A DNA stretch of 64,000 nt from a virus. The notes below the pieces were generated by a model. That model was not told the DNA's origin, did not search any database, and saw only the letters and a program-made list of their open reading frames with translations. The position numbers were made by a program, and so were the translations under genes. The stretch covers positions 1-64,000 of IMG/VR virus record IMGVR_UViG_3300017917_002280, one strand, 5' to 3'. Shown piece after piece: positions 28,933 through 39,300 of this stretch (position 1 is the first letter of the stretch; the number at the start of each line of letters is the position of its first letter).

Positions 28933-30317
28933 TATAAACTAACTCCAATAGATTTCGCAACATTTGATAATATTGACGGTTTATTTCCAATTTTTGCAGC
29001 ATCAAGGTCGATTTCTATTATTTGAGTTGGATAAACTGAAGTAGATCCGGGAGTAAATTTGGATGGCGTCCAACTAGTCCCCCCCGTAATATATGTACCT
29101 ACGGCAAATCCTATTTGTATCTTGTCGCATATTCCGTTGTTGGACAAATCTGGATATCCAGAATACACACTTATCTTATACTCAGAGGGGAGTCCTGAAT
29201 TATTTATCATTTGCGATATTTCATTAATTGACACAGTGCCGTCATATTTTGGCTGTAAAAATCTTGCATCTGTGGATGCCGTATTATACAAATAATATTT
29301 ATCTAATATTGCTGGCGGTTGTGATGTTAGCTTTCTGAACGAAGATGTGTCAACTATTGGAACAGATCCATAGCTTGCATTTGTATATAATACTGGAGCA
29401 TAAAATGTATAATTTGCAACATTTGTAGTGCCATCTGATTTTAGCGGGCATATCAACCAGTCAGTCCAAGCAAGAGTGTTTTTTGTTCTGAACCTATAAA
29501 TTGGAATAAGAAAGTCTTTTATTGATGCAGAATTTTTTAAATTTATTTTATCATTATCACTTATTTTAACAGTAATTGTAAAATCTTTTCCAGAACTTTG
29601 TGCTGGAATTGTTGTAGTTGATGCAGTTATAACAAGTGTCTGAAGTAACGGTTTTGCTGCTTTCCCTCCAATGGTAGTGCTTCCCTGCGATGTTGATGTG
29701 ATTGATGTTGAATTAAGCTTTGCGCCATTCATTGCGAATGTTGTTGTTCCTGAAAGTCCAGCAACAGTGCCGCTTGTTAGATTATTTGTTATAGGGAAGG
29801 TTTGAGATGATCTAGTTGCTGTAGCATTTGTAGACATAAACTTCATACTCATATATAAACTTCCAGATGAAATATAAGAGTTTGACCAAGAATCTGCTGA
29901 ATTAAAACATATGGATGCCGTTAAATCTGTTTGTGCTCCAAATGAAACTGATTTAACACTATAGTCTCCACTTTTACCAGATAAAAACGATGACCAGTCT
30001 CCAGAATAACTTCCAGATGGGGCTTGAAATAAAAGTTGGTTTATTGCCTTAGTGGTTGATGTTCCAGCTCTTAAATATACATGTGTATAAAGAATGTTAG
30101 CACATGCTGTTACTGGCGGAATTTCTATCTGTATATTGGTTATTGGAGATGTTGTTCCTTGTGGAGCGCTAACATCAGAAATGAGTTTTTGTATGTCTGA
30201 CCTAGAAATAACTTTAGGGGTTTTTATTTCTATAAATGGAAGATTATATTCTTCACCATTCAAATATATTCTATAAGTTGAGTTGGAATATAGATCTGGA
30301 ATATCTATTCTTGCCAT
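28932..30317 (-). CDS. Minor tail protein (461 aa)
   Basis: Beta-rich and Ser/Thr-rich, with an N-terminal attachment strand (DLYSNSTYRIYLNGEEYNLP) and no catalytic motif. It shares one base with both the upstream and the downstream gene. Assigned as structural from context; no specific family was recognised. Confidence 0.55.
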   Translation of the reverse strand: MARIDIPDLYSNSTYRIYLNGEEYNLPFIEIKTPKVISRSDIQKLISDVSAPQGTTSPITNIQIEIPPVTACANILYTHVYLRAGTSTTKAINQLLFQAPSGSYSGDWSSFLSGKSGDYSVKSVSFGAQTDLTASICFNSADSWSNSYISSGSLYMSMKFMSTNATATRSSQTFPITNNLTSGTVAGLSGTTTFAMNGAKLNSTSITSTSQGSTTIGGKAAKPLLQTLVITASTTTIPAQSSGKDFTITVKISDNDKINLKNSASIKDFLIPIYRFRTKNTLAWTDWLICPLKSDGTTNVANYTFYAPVLYTNASYGSVPIVDTSSFRKLTSQPPAILDKYYLYNTASTDARFLQPKYDGTVSINEISQMINNSGLPSEYKISVYSGYPDLSNNGICDKIQIGFAVGTYITGGTSWTPSKFTPGSTSVYPTQIIEIDLDAAKIGNKPSILSNVAKSIGVSL

Positions 30318-31243
30318 TATATCCCCTCATTAAATCCAAGCGATAAATAATATTCTATGTCAAGTTGTTGATTTTTTGATTTTTCTATTGGGGATGATAA
30401 TACTACTCTTGATAGAAGCGCAGAATCAACGCTGTTTGTTTCTATTGACTGGTTAAATCTGAGCAGGTCCATTGTTACATCTCCGCCAGCACCATTTTGA
30501 ATGTTTATTTTTGTAATATTATTCCAGTCTATTGTTCCAGTTACACCTGAATTTTCTGATATTTGTTTTTTTTGTGATATTATTCCAGACGCAGTACTAG
30601 TAAATGAAAATGAAATATAGTTTGAATCTCCTGAATAAAAAACTAAAGTTACTGTAGATGAAAAAGATGATGCTTTTCTATATACAATTGATATTTCATC
30701 TGAATTGCTTAAGCTTGTTATTTTTTTTACACCAGCTGAATAGGTTGCCGTTCTATTTGGGCCTATTACTATTGCCCCATCACCATATGAATATAAACTT
30801 GTGTCGGTGATTGATGTCACTCCAGCCCCAGTAATAGACTCTGTTGGCTCAAAGGACAGTATAACTTGAGAGTTGTTTGTGCTATTTAGTGGCGGGGAAT
30901 ATAATCCAAGCTCATAAATTGAGCATCTTTCTGCTTTGCTGGATGAAGCCTTGAATATTAATTTTGAATATAGTTCTGATGTATCTACAAATGCCGATGA
31001 TATATCTAGTCTATCTATTTCCCCATCAAGTGTTTGATTTGTTATAAATCTTGAGTTGGCGTCAAGGGTGTTTGCTGTATTTCCTATTCCAATCGCCATT
31101 TTATTTGCAAACCTTGACTGATAGCCTATTAATGTTCTCATGGCAGCATTTTTCCCAGCGACAGTCATAGAGTTTTTTTGCCTATGAACTTCTTTGCCGT
31201 CCAATAAAACTGCATATTCTCCAATAATATCCAAGTTTTTCAT
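30317..31243 (-). CDS. Minor tail protein (308 aa)
   Basis: Starts with a small strand-rich region (MKNLDIIGEYAVLLDGKEVH) and a motif KNAAMRTLIG ... KMAIGIGNT that recurs in phage baseplate proteins, followed by a beta-sandwich that may bind carbohydrate (ADAPTED-type sequence not seen). The gene is one-base coupled to its downstream neighbour and overlaps its upstream neighbour by 4 bases. Structural role inferred from context. Confidence 0.5.
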   Translation of the reverse strand: MKNLDIIGEYAVLLDGKEVHRQKNSMTVAGKNAAMRTLIGYQSRFANKMAIGIGNTANTLDANSRFITNQTLDGEIDRLDISSAFVDTSELYSKLIFKASSSKAERCSIYELGLYSPPLNSTNNSQVILSFEPTESITGAGVTSITDTSLYSYGDGAIVIGPNRTATYSAGVKKITSLSNSDEISIVYRKASSFSSTVTLVFYSGDSNYISFSFTSTASGIISQKKQISENSGVTGTIDWNNITKINIQNGAGGDVTMDLLRFNQSIETNSVDSALLSRVVLSSPIEKSKNQQLDIEYYLSLGFNEGI

Positions 31244-31854
31244 TGTATTTTTTCCACCCTTATGCTATTACCAATTGTACCATCATTTTGTGTAACCAAA
31301 GGAAGTAGCTTATCAGATATTTCTAAAGAAAACTTTAGTTTTGGATCTCCATTATCATCATATGTTACCTGAAATAAATCAAAGTATTCTTTTGATTTTG
31401 CTATTGTTTGATATGTTTTTATAAAGTTGCTAAAAATATTAAGGTAGTCAACTGAGGATAAATAATAGTTTTTTACCCTTGTTACTTCTTGGTCTGTAAG
31501 TTTATCAAATGTTTCCTGACCAGCAGCTAATTGTTGCGGTAAAACTTTATCGTCCTCCTGACCTATGCCCGGAACTGGAGATGGTTTTGTTGGTGGAATA
31601 GATATTGTTGGTGGTATATTGCTATCATCTGGTGGGGTAGTTGGAGTGCCACCGCTAGTAGGAATATCGTCTGCCAATGAATAGTCAATGTCGGTCAATA
31701 GTGTTTTTGATCCATTTAAAATAGAAAGAATAAATTGTTCAATCGGCTTTGTTCCAACACCAATATAATCTTTTGAAAAAAGTCGAGAGTCTATTGATGA
31801 TGCCTGTGTTGTTTTTGAAGCTTTTACAGTTACAAATTTTTTATCTTTACCCAT
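31240..31854 (-). CDS. Tail-associated protein with Pro-rich linker (204 aa)
   Basis: Not recognised. A basic N-terminus and a helix (KPIEQFILSILNGSKTLL) are followed by a Pro-rich linker (PPTISIPPTKPSPVPGIG) and a helical C-terminal part (QEVTRVKNYYLSSVDYLNIF). It overlaps the tail hub gene by 8 bases. The linker suggests two modules joined flexibly. Confidence 0.5.
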   Translation of the reverse strand: MGKDKKFVTVKASKTTQASSIDSRLFSKDYIGVGTKPIEQFILSILNGSKTLLTDIDYSLADDIPTSGGTPTTPPDDSNIPPTISIPPTKPSPVPGIGQEDDKVLPQQLAAGQETFDKLTDQEVTRVKNYYLSSVDYLNIFSNFIKTYQTIAKSKEYFDLFQVTYDDNGDPKLKFSLEISDKLLPLVTQNDGTIGNSIRVEKIQ

Positions 31855-34800
31855 TTAAACACTCCCTTAGTTCAAGTGACATTTTTGGTCCTGCATTTTC
31901 TACAGAATATCCAATTGATGAGATAACAAATGTTTTTTCTCCAGATACTTTTTGACAAATTCCTTTATCTTTATAGAAAAATTTAACCTTATCTCCAATC
32001 TCTAATAAAGGATTTGCAAAAGCATCTACACTTATTGACATTTTTTCAGATGAAGCATTTTTCATAATCCAGTTTGCCAACTCTGTTGCTTCTTTTTGTG
32101 ATGATATAAACTCAGCCTGTAATGATAACGAATTGAGACCATACTTTTCTTTATTCTTTTCCACATTCAAAAACACTGGGGCTATATCGTTCGATGAAGA
32201 ATCTATATTGAATTTATTTTCATTTAGTCCAATTAAATCGTCAATCTTGACCGAAAGATCCTCGTTTGTTGATTTTTTAATTTTATAGCCAATTATCATT
32301 AGCGGAACGCTTGAATCTTCTCCAAGTTTTAGGGTGTCGCAGCAACAGTTTACCATCCAAAACTCTGCCCCAAAAGCTGTTGGCTTAAAATCAACTATTT
32401 TATATCTTCCCAAGTTTGATCCATATTCAGCAATCTGTGGTAAAAGTACTGGTGCGTCAAATCTTGCTTTAAACCTTTTAACCTCTCTACACACTTTTCC
32501 AAAATCATCGTAAAATGTAGATTTTGTTTCTGAATTAAGAAGTGTATTTTGAGTTACGGATTGTGCAGATATTGTTTTATTTTTTGCAGCAGTATATAGA
32601 TCCACATTTGGTGCATATGCTATATCTCCAGCATCATTTTCATCTATCATTCCATAATTTTTAAGTGTTTGACCATCATTTTCAGATGTTGCAAGGAAAT
32701 AGTCAAATAGTGCTTTTGTGTTGCCCCTAACAAAAAGTCCAGATTTCATTGAAGTGCCGTCAAATATTTTTGTTCCGTCTCTGTTTGCAACAATAGCAAG
32801 ATGATCTTCCCAATATACTTTTATTTTATTTGAAGAAATTACCACCCTAAGATCTGAAACAATTGCTTTTGAATCTGGATTTTGTGAATTATAATAAGAG
32901 ACTTCTGGAACTCTTGCGGTTGTAACAACCTTTTTACCAAGTATTTCTGGTTGAAGCTGACCATCTTTTGTTATTATTTTATAAAGATAAAGATTTTCAA
33001 AATCTGCGTCTTGTAATTTTTTAGCATTTGCAGTCGCACCAAAACTTATCAATTCAACAAAATAGCCTGTCGCATTACTTGTTCCATCCCCCTTTAATCC
33101 AAAAAATATACCTGCGTTGCCACTAACATAATCTTTATTGTCAGATGATTTTAAAATTAATTTTAATCTAGTTGACAAAACATTGTATCCTATTTTTGAT
33201 GATATTCCAATTCCAGAAATATATTTTTCAACATTATATAGTGTAGGAAATCCATTAATTGATCCAGAGGTTACTTCTGCAGATCCTAAATCAAGGTTTA
33301 GTCCAGTCATTGTTAAATTTTCAGCGACAGTATATCCATTAACAGATTTCTTTTTGGTACTCTTGTTTAATGTGACCTGAGTGCTTATAGTTTTTGTTGC
33401 TGAGTCAAATATTTTAATTGTGTTGATTGTTGACCAGCTTGATGAAATTCCATCTACTAGATGTTCGCTGATTGGCCCAGAGTTTTTATATGTTTTTGCA
33501 GCCCTTCCATGAGACTTTAAAGTATATTTTTTCAATGTATTTGAAACAAAAAGTAGAGATGCGGTTGGATCGTCAATATCAAAGTCAAGGTAGAGTATTA
33601 AATTGATTGGAGTTAAATATACTCCCGGAGAAGATTCTAGTTGTAATCTTTCCGTGTCGCTAAACAATATAGACGCTCCAATTTGACCTAAACTAGAATT
33701 AATACTATATTGGATTCCTTTATATCTTATTGTTTCATTATCAATATTAAAGTAACCAGTATATGATTTGTTTTTAGCAAGCAGTTGCATGTTTAGATTA
33801 TCAAATTTTATATGTAATTTATTTTTATCTGACTGGTTTAGTGAGTCATAAAATCTTCTAATGGCATCATATTCATTTTCTGCATTTATTTTATACGGAG
33901 TTGAAGATAAATCTGCAATTACTGAAGGGACAGACCCTTCTATTTTTTGAGCAAGTATTGTTGAAAATATTGTGTTTTCTTCATCATTGTCTGATGCCCT
34001 CCAAAGTGGCTCAACTACATAATTCATGTCATCCGATAATAATGAAAGGTCTCCTTTTGTCAAAGAATCTAGTTTATTTACCTCCGCCAGATCTTTTAAA
34101 AACTCTGGACTTTTTTGTAGTCCAAGCCCACTATATTCTATTTGCATGTCTGTAATTGGATACTGTATTGTTTTAGAAAATGAAGATATATTTGATATAT
34201 AACTTCCTGAAGTAATATATGAATATTCTGGGTCGTCTACGCCTACATTGTTTCTGTCACCGACCATCCACCAAGATACATTTGAATTTGAAACGGGCGA
34301 TGTTGCTCTTTCTTTTGTCATAACAGTAAAATTATTATTTGCATCCATGAACATTGCCAATTGACATGACACCGCCATCTCTTGTAATGTTTGGGCTACA
34401 GTATTTTCTTTTCTTGAAAAAAAGAATTGCATTGTTGGATCTTCATTTAAACCTAAATTTGAAACAAATTTATATTTTCCATATCCAATATTATCCAAGA
34501 AGCATAATATTGCCACGGAAGATGGAATACCTCTTTTATTTGCAAATACCATATCTGGTGATGGTGTAGATTTAAAAAACTTCATATAGTCTTCTACTTC
34601 TATAGAAGTTTGAAAACCTTCATCATCTTCTTGCCATGAATTTGAATATAAGGTTTTAATTGGTATTCTTACATCTTCAGAATTTTTCGTAACTATTGCA
34701 CTTATAGAAAATTTAACATTTGGATATAAATATTTACTGACAATTGAAAGATTTTGTAATGGCGAGAAGTATTTATCCACATTAGATAAAACTATTGTTC

Positions 34801-35797
34801 CATTAGAACTTATGATTCCCCCCACCGGAAGCCCAAGTTCCATTTCTGATATAGAAGATTTTATATCAAAGGATTTTGTATATTGAGAAATATCACATAT
34901 TATTCTTGGAGAAATTTCTAATAGCTGTAAGTCTCTTCCAGATACTTTTCCATCTGGTGAATATATCTTATCAACCTTTAATCTAATTCCAGTTATTGTG
35001 TCCGTTTGATTTCCAGAAATAGATATATCGGTTATATACTTTGTTGCACTTGTTGTTAGCACCCAACTAGATGTGGTTGGGTTATAATATAAATCTAAGT
35101 CTCCAGAAGATAAGGTGCTGTTTGCCTCTGTCCCAGTATATTCATAAATCTTAGTCCATGTTGGAGAGTCGCCAGTTGAAGTTGTTTTATAAACTGTGAA
35201 TTTTGATGGAAAGGACAAGTAATATTGACTTCTAATTTTTATTTTATTTATTCTTGCCGATGCAGTATATTGAATAAAAACATCGGAATACGATATATTG
35301 CCAGACCCATCTGCCACCCCAACATTATTTATTCCATTGCTTGCTGAGTTTTGGATTATTCTTGATGATGACCAAAACTTATTAGAAGAGTTTTTTGAAA
35401 TAGGGTAGAATCTTGGCAATGATGATTTTAAGTATCTTAATGATGTTGAGCTAGTTGTCAAACTTGCAGTTGAATCAAATCTTGAAGATACTATTCCATA
35501 TATATTAGAGTCTGTTGTTTTGTAGTCAAATAATGAGTAAAGTGGGGTTGCATTCATTCTATCATAATCAATATCGACACCCGCTGTGGCTGAACCTGAA
35601 AAATCATAATACTTAAAGTGCTGCCCGCTCTTTATAATATTGCCATTTGGGTCAATAAGTCCATATTGTCTTACATCTAAATAAGCATTAAGATTCCACT
35701 CAGCGATAACCTCGTGTTTTGAATCTATTCCATATGAAGATTTATAGTCTTGCAAAATTGAATTTTGTATTGATGCATTTGAATGAACTGTTAACAT
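31847..35797 (-). CDS. Tail hub/large minor tail protein (1,316 aa)
   Basis: The largest tail-tip protein. The region around residues 480-520 (ENTVAQTLQEMAVSCQLAMF, then DANNNFTVMTKE) is characteristic of the hub/baseplate protein of actinophage siphoviruses. A discoidin-like insertion lies near residues 150-300, and a LamG-like segment near 790-960 (KIKVYWEDHLAI and similar). The C-terminus has DAFANPLLEIGDKVKFFYKDKG, typical of a tail-tip hub domain. It follows the distal-tail-like gene, the canonical order after the tape measure. Confidence 0.7.
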   Translation of the reverse strand: MLTVHSNASIQNSILQDYKSSYGIDSKHEVIAEWNLNAYLDVRQYGLIDPNGNIIKSGQHFKYYDFSGSATAGVDIDYDRMNATPLYSLFDYKTTDSNIYGIVSSRFDSTASLTTSSTSLRYLKSSLPRFYPISKNSSNKFWSSSRIIQNSASNGINNVGVADGSGNISYSDVFIQYTASARINKIKIRSQYYLSFPSKFTVYKTTSTGDSPTWTKIYEYTGTEANSTLSSGDLDLYYNPTTSSWVLTTSATKYITDISISGNQTDTITGIRLKVDKIYSPDGKVSGRDLQLLEISPRIICDISQYTKSFDIKSSISEMELGLPVGGIISSNGTIVLSNVDKYFSPLQNLSIVSKYLYPNVKFSISAIVTKNSEDVRIPIKTLYSNSWQEDDEGFQTSIEVEDYMKFFKSTPSPDMVFANKRGIPSSVAILCFLDNIGYGKYKFVSNLGLNEDPTMQFFFSRKENTVAQTLQEMAVSCQLAMFMDANNNFTVMTKERATSPVSNSNVSWWMVGDRNNVGVDDPEYSYITSGSYISNISSFSKTIQYPITDMQIEYSGLGLQKSPEFLKDLAEVNKLDSLTKGDLSLLSDDMNYVVEPLWRASDNDEENTIFSTILAQKIEGSVPSVIADLSSTPYKINAENEYDAIRRFYDSLNQSDKNKLHIKFDNLNMQLLAKNKSYTGYFNIDNETIRYKGIQYSINSSLGQIGASILFSDTERLQLESSPGVYLTPINLILYLDFDIDDPTASLLFVSNTLKKYTLKSHGRAAKTYKNSGPISEHLVDGISSSWSTINTIKIFDSATKTISTQVTLNKSTKKKSVNGYTVAENLTMTGLNLDLGSAEVTSGSINGFPTLYNVEKYISGIGISSKIGYNVLSTRLKLILKSSDNKDYVSGNAGIFFGLKGDGTSNATGYFVELISFGATANAKKLQDADFENLYLYKIITKDGQLQPEILGKKVVTTARVPEVSYYNSQNPDSKAIVSDLRVVISSNKIKVYWEDHLAIVANRDGTKIFDGTSMKSGLFVRGNTKALFDYFLATSENDGQTLKNYGMIDENDAGDIAYAPNVDLYTAAKNKTISAQSVTQNTLLNSETKSTFYDDFGKVCREVKRFKARFDAPVLLPQIAEYGSNLGRYKIVDFKPTAFGAEFWMVNCCCDTLKLGEDSSVPLMIIGYKIKKSTNEDLSVKIDDLIGLNENKFNIDSSSNDIAPVFLNVEKNKEKYGLNSLSLQAEFISSQKEATELANWIMKNASSEKMSISVDAFANPLLEIGDKVKFFYKDKGICQKVSGEKTFVISSIGYSVENAGPKMSLELRECLNG

Positions 35798-36354
35798 TAC
35801 GCCTCCACCAATGTCATATCAATGTTCCACAGATCGTGGTAATGTCCCCTTTTTGTAACTGTAAAGTTGAAATCTTGAAAGAATACATGGATTTTTTCTG
35901 CCCAACCAGATGTTGGCGCAATGTTTGCACTTGCAGATAAAATTGGAGCGTCATAAACTAATAACATCCAGAAGTCCTTTTTATATGTGTTATACCAGTT
36001 CAACATGTCTTGACCCGCCCCTATTCCAGTTATTGAAGAGTCTTGAATAAATTTTTTACCATATCCACGATCTAATGAGCCAGATGTTGGGGTTGCCCTT
36101 GATGGAAAATCGTTCCAAGATGTGCTGAAAGTTCTTTTATCTGCAATAAAATAACTTCTCATTGTTCCATCAATCATTCTATCTTTTGTTTCTATTCTTT
36201 CATACTGGACTTGAACTGCATCTCTACTATCATCGCTTAAATACAAATAATTGGAGCCTAGTGTCCAAGATGTGCCAGAGGCGGTTCCAGTTGGTTCAGT
36301 ATCGCTAAACACTATCATTGATGGTCTAAGCCAGTATTTTTGTAAGGCAGGCAT
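35797..36354 (-). CDS. Distal tail-like protein (185 aa)
   Basis: It lies immediately after the tape measure gene and before the hub, the usual place of the distal tail (Dit) protein that caps the tube. The sequence is beta-rich and Trp/Tyr-rich, with a closing NFTVTKRGHYHDLWNIDMTLVEA. Assignment rests on gene order; it is shorter than many Dit proteins, which makes a related minor tail protein possible. Confidence 0.5.
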   Translation of the reverse strand: MPALQKYWLRPSMIVFSDTEPTGTASGTSWTLGSNYLYLSDDSRDAVQVQYERIETKDRMIDGTMRSYFIADKRTFSTSWNDFPSRATPTSGSLDRGYGKKFIQDSSITGIGAGQDMLNWYNTYKKDFWMLLVYDAPILSASANIAPTSGWAEKIHVFFQDFNFTVTKRGHYHDLWNIDMTLVEA

Positions 36355-39300
36355 TATATTCTCCTAGACATATCTGATGCATTCTCATATCTTTGAAGCT
36401 CTTTCTCAAACTTTCTATACACTTCATTTGCATCAGCACCATTAGCATTAATTATAATGCTATATGTGTTATTTGAAGTTGCCCAAGAGTTTAATCCACC
36501 ATTTGCAAACCTTCTTGGTGTTGGTGGGGAATAGTTGGGTGCGGCATATCCACCTAATGCAAATCCTAAAGAATTAATTCTATCCATTGTTGCAACGCCC
36601 ATTCTTGCTACTGCTGCTGCATTAACAACATATTCCCCATTAGATAACATTGCTGGAATTAAATCTGATTTTGGACCTCCGGGTCCTGAAATATATCCAC
36701 CATTTGCATTTCCTCTAACCATAATGCGCGTTGGTCTTTTTTTAGTGTTTGCTTTTTTACCGCCCGATGCTCCAGCCATCATTGCTTTTTCTTCTTCGCT
36801 TAATGGTGTTGCTTCTGCGGCTGCTAGCATTGCTTTTTCTTCTTTACTTAAAGGTGTTGCTTCTGCATTTGCTAGCATTGTTTTTTCTTCTTCGGTTAAT
36901 GGCGCTGCATTTGCAGGTGCGCTTCCCGGATAGCTCGTTGGGCTAACTCCGGGAAGTTCGTTTGAAAATGATGCACCAAGACTTTGAAGCAATACAGATT
37001 TAAGAGTTTCTTCGTCAACCCCCAATGTTTTTGCTGCTGTTGAGATTCCAGCCTGAATTCCAGACGCAAAGACATCTCCAACTTTAGAGAATGAACCTTT
37101 AAGATTTTTTATTCTTTCATCTAGTGCTGTTTTATCTTCATCTTTAAAAAATTGAGAATTTTTATTTATTGTTCCTAAAACTCCAGATTTCCCATCTTTT
37201 CCAACAAAATCATTTTGAAGTTTAACAATTAATTTTTCTTGTTGTGTTATATCTGCATTAACAAAGGCAGACAAATCATCTATGGCTTCATTAATTTTAG
37301 TATTTATTTGATTTTGTGCAGCAATTGTAGCATTTTTCCATTGTGTAATTTGTGCAAGTCTTTTTTCATGTCTTGTATCTTCAGCTCTCTCTGCATCTTC
37401 AATTGATTTTATTTCTTCTTCTCTAGCTGCAACTGCCGCATCTCTTGTAGACTCAATTCTATCAATTTCGGACTGAATTCCATATTCTCCTGCTTGTGCA
37501 GAAATGTTTTGTCTTGCTTGTAGGAATCCAAAGACATCTCCCTCTGCAAATGCCTTCATTGCCTCAATAGTTGTTTGTCTTTGTCTTGCATAAAAATCTT
37601 CTTCTGTTTTTTTCTTATCAAGGGACTTAATATATGCATCAGTATTCTTATTAATGTCGTCAATTTCGTCCTGCAATTGATCTTTTCTATCGGCATAATT
37701 GTCCATAATGTTTTTGTGATATTCATTTTCGGCATTAGTCATATTATCTAAAGCTGTTTTTCTTTTTTCATAAACTTTGTTTTCTTCTTTTAGTTCATTC
37801 TGTAGTATTGTAATTGCATTTGTGGCAAACTCTGCATTTCTTTGCTGAGCTTCCTTTCTTGCGGTAAAATCTGCCGCAAGATATTGAAGGCCAATTTCAC
37901 CCTTTTCTTTATAAATTCTTTCTAGATCAGATGCTTTGGCTCCAGCATTTATTGCCTCGGCAACATACATTGAAAGATTTGATAGTGGATCTGCTAGTGC
38001 CTGCTTAACCAATGGGCTGTCTGCTGCCATTCCTAATCCAGTAAACAAAGATATGAGATTTTGTGAAATTTTATCCTTAATTTCGGGATTTATTGCAGCC
38101 ATGCTTACAGCATACTCAAATATTGATGTGATTGCTTTTTGAGATCCAGTAATATCTTCTGCCCCCATCAAAATCGCAGTGTTAATTCCACCAATAAATT
38201 TTTCTGCAACAGCTGTTGATTCTGCCTCTCCATTATATTTATCTGCAGCTATTTGCATTGCCGTGCGAATACTTCCAGATAGTCTATCGGACATTGTTTG
38301 TCGTAGTTCTCCCATATGTGAATCTTCATTTCCGGGGAAGAATACGCTCTTCATAAAGGCTGAAAAGTCTACAGATCTGCCAGCCTGTCTTGCAACTTCT
38401 CCTAATATTTCTTCTACTGCTTGAGGCTGTAAACCTTGAGCAATCATATTTTGATATGCAATTGAAAGTTCATTTTGTGCTTCTGTTCCAAGAGCAGCAT
38501 CTTTAATTGTAGAAACAAAATTTTTATAGTCTGTTTTTACAAGTTTTGTTAAATCCTCTTGACCAACAATTGGCTTCTTTTTTCCGGGAATATTAATTTC
38601 TCCAGTAAGCCTTCTATTTTCTTCAAGGACAGTATTTACAGTTTTTAATTCTGCTCCATACATTTTTGCTGCTTCTTTTGCATCTGTGAATGCAGATGAG
38701 GCCTGATCTTTTACTTTTTTGAGCATTTGCTTATGCTTTTGAATAAAGTAATATGTTATTCCACCGATTGCGGCTACTGCTGCTGCACCTGCCAAAACAT
38801 ATGGATTTGAAAGAAGCGGTCCAAGTCTTGTCAACATTGGTCCAGCTTTAGTCAGCAGGCTTTGTCCCTTTTTCATCATATTTGTTACTATTCCAGTTTT
38901 TCCAGCAGCTTCTCTTGCCATTATTTTTGTACTAAGAGAGGCTGCTTTTTCTGCTGACTTTAGTGACAACATTTGCATTTTTCCACCAAGACCAGTAAAT
39001 AGCTTACCTCCAAGTTTTGAGTCAACTATTCCTTTTACTTCATCTGTCATATCTTCTGGTCTGACTTGCTTTCTTAAATTCTTAAGTTTTAAGCCACCAG
39101 CCATTGATTTTACAGACCCAAGAACCCACATTGCTTCCATTGCAGCCATGAACATGTTAATAGCTTTTGTTCCTTTATCAGTGCTAGATGCAAGAGATCC
39201 AAGTGTATATCCAAGGCTTTGAATTGAAAACATGGCATTCATTACTGCCTGACCACCACCCTGCCCACCATTTCTTTCATTTACGAATCCTGAAAGTTTT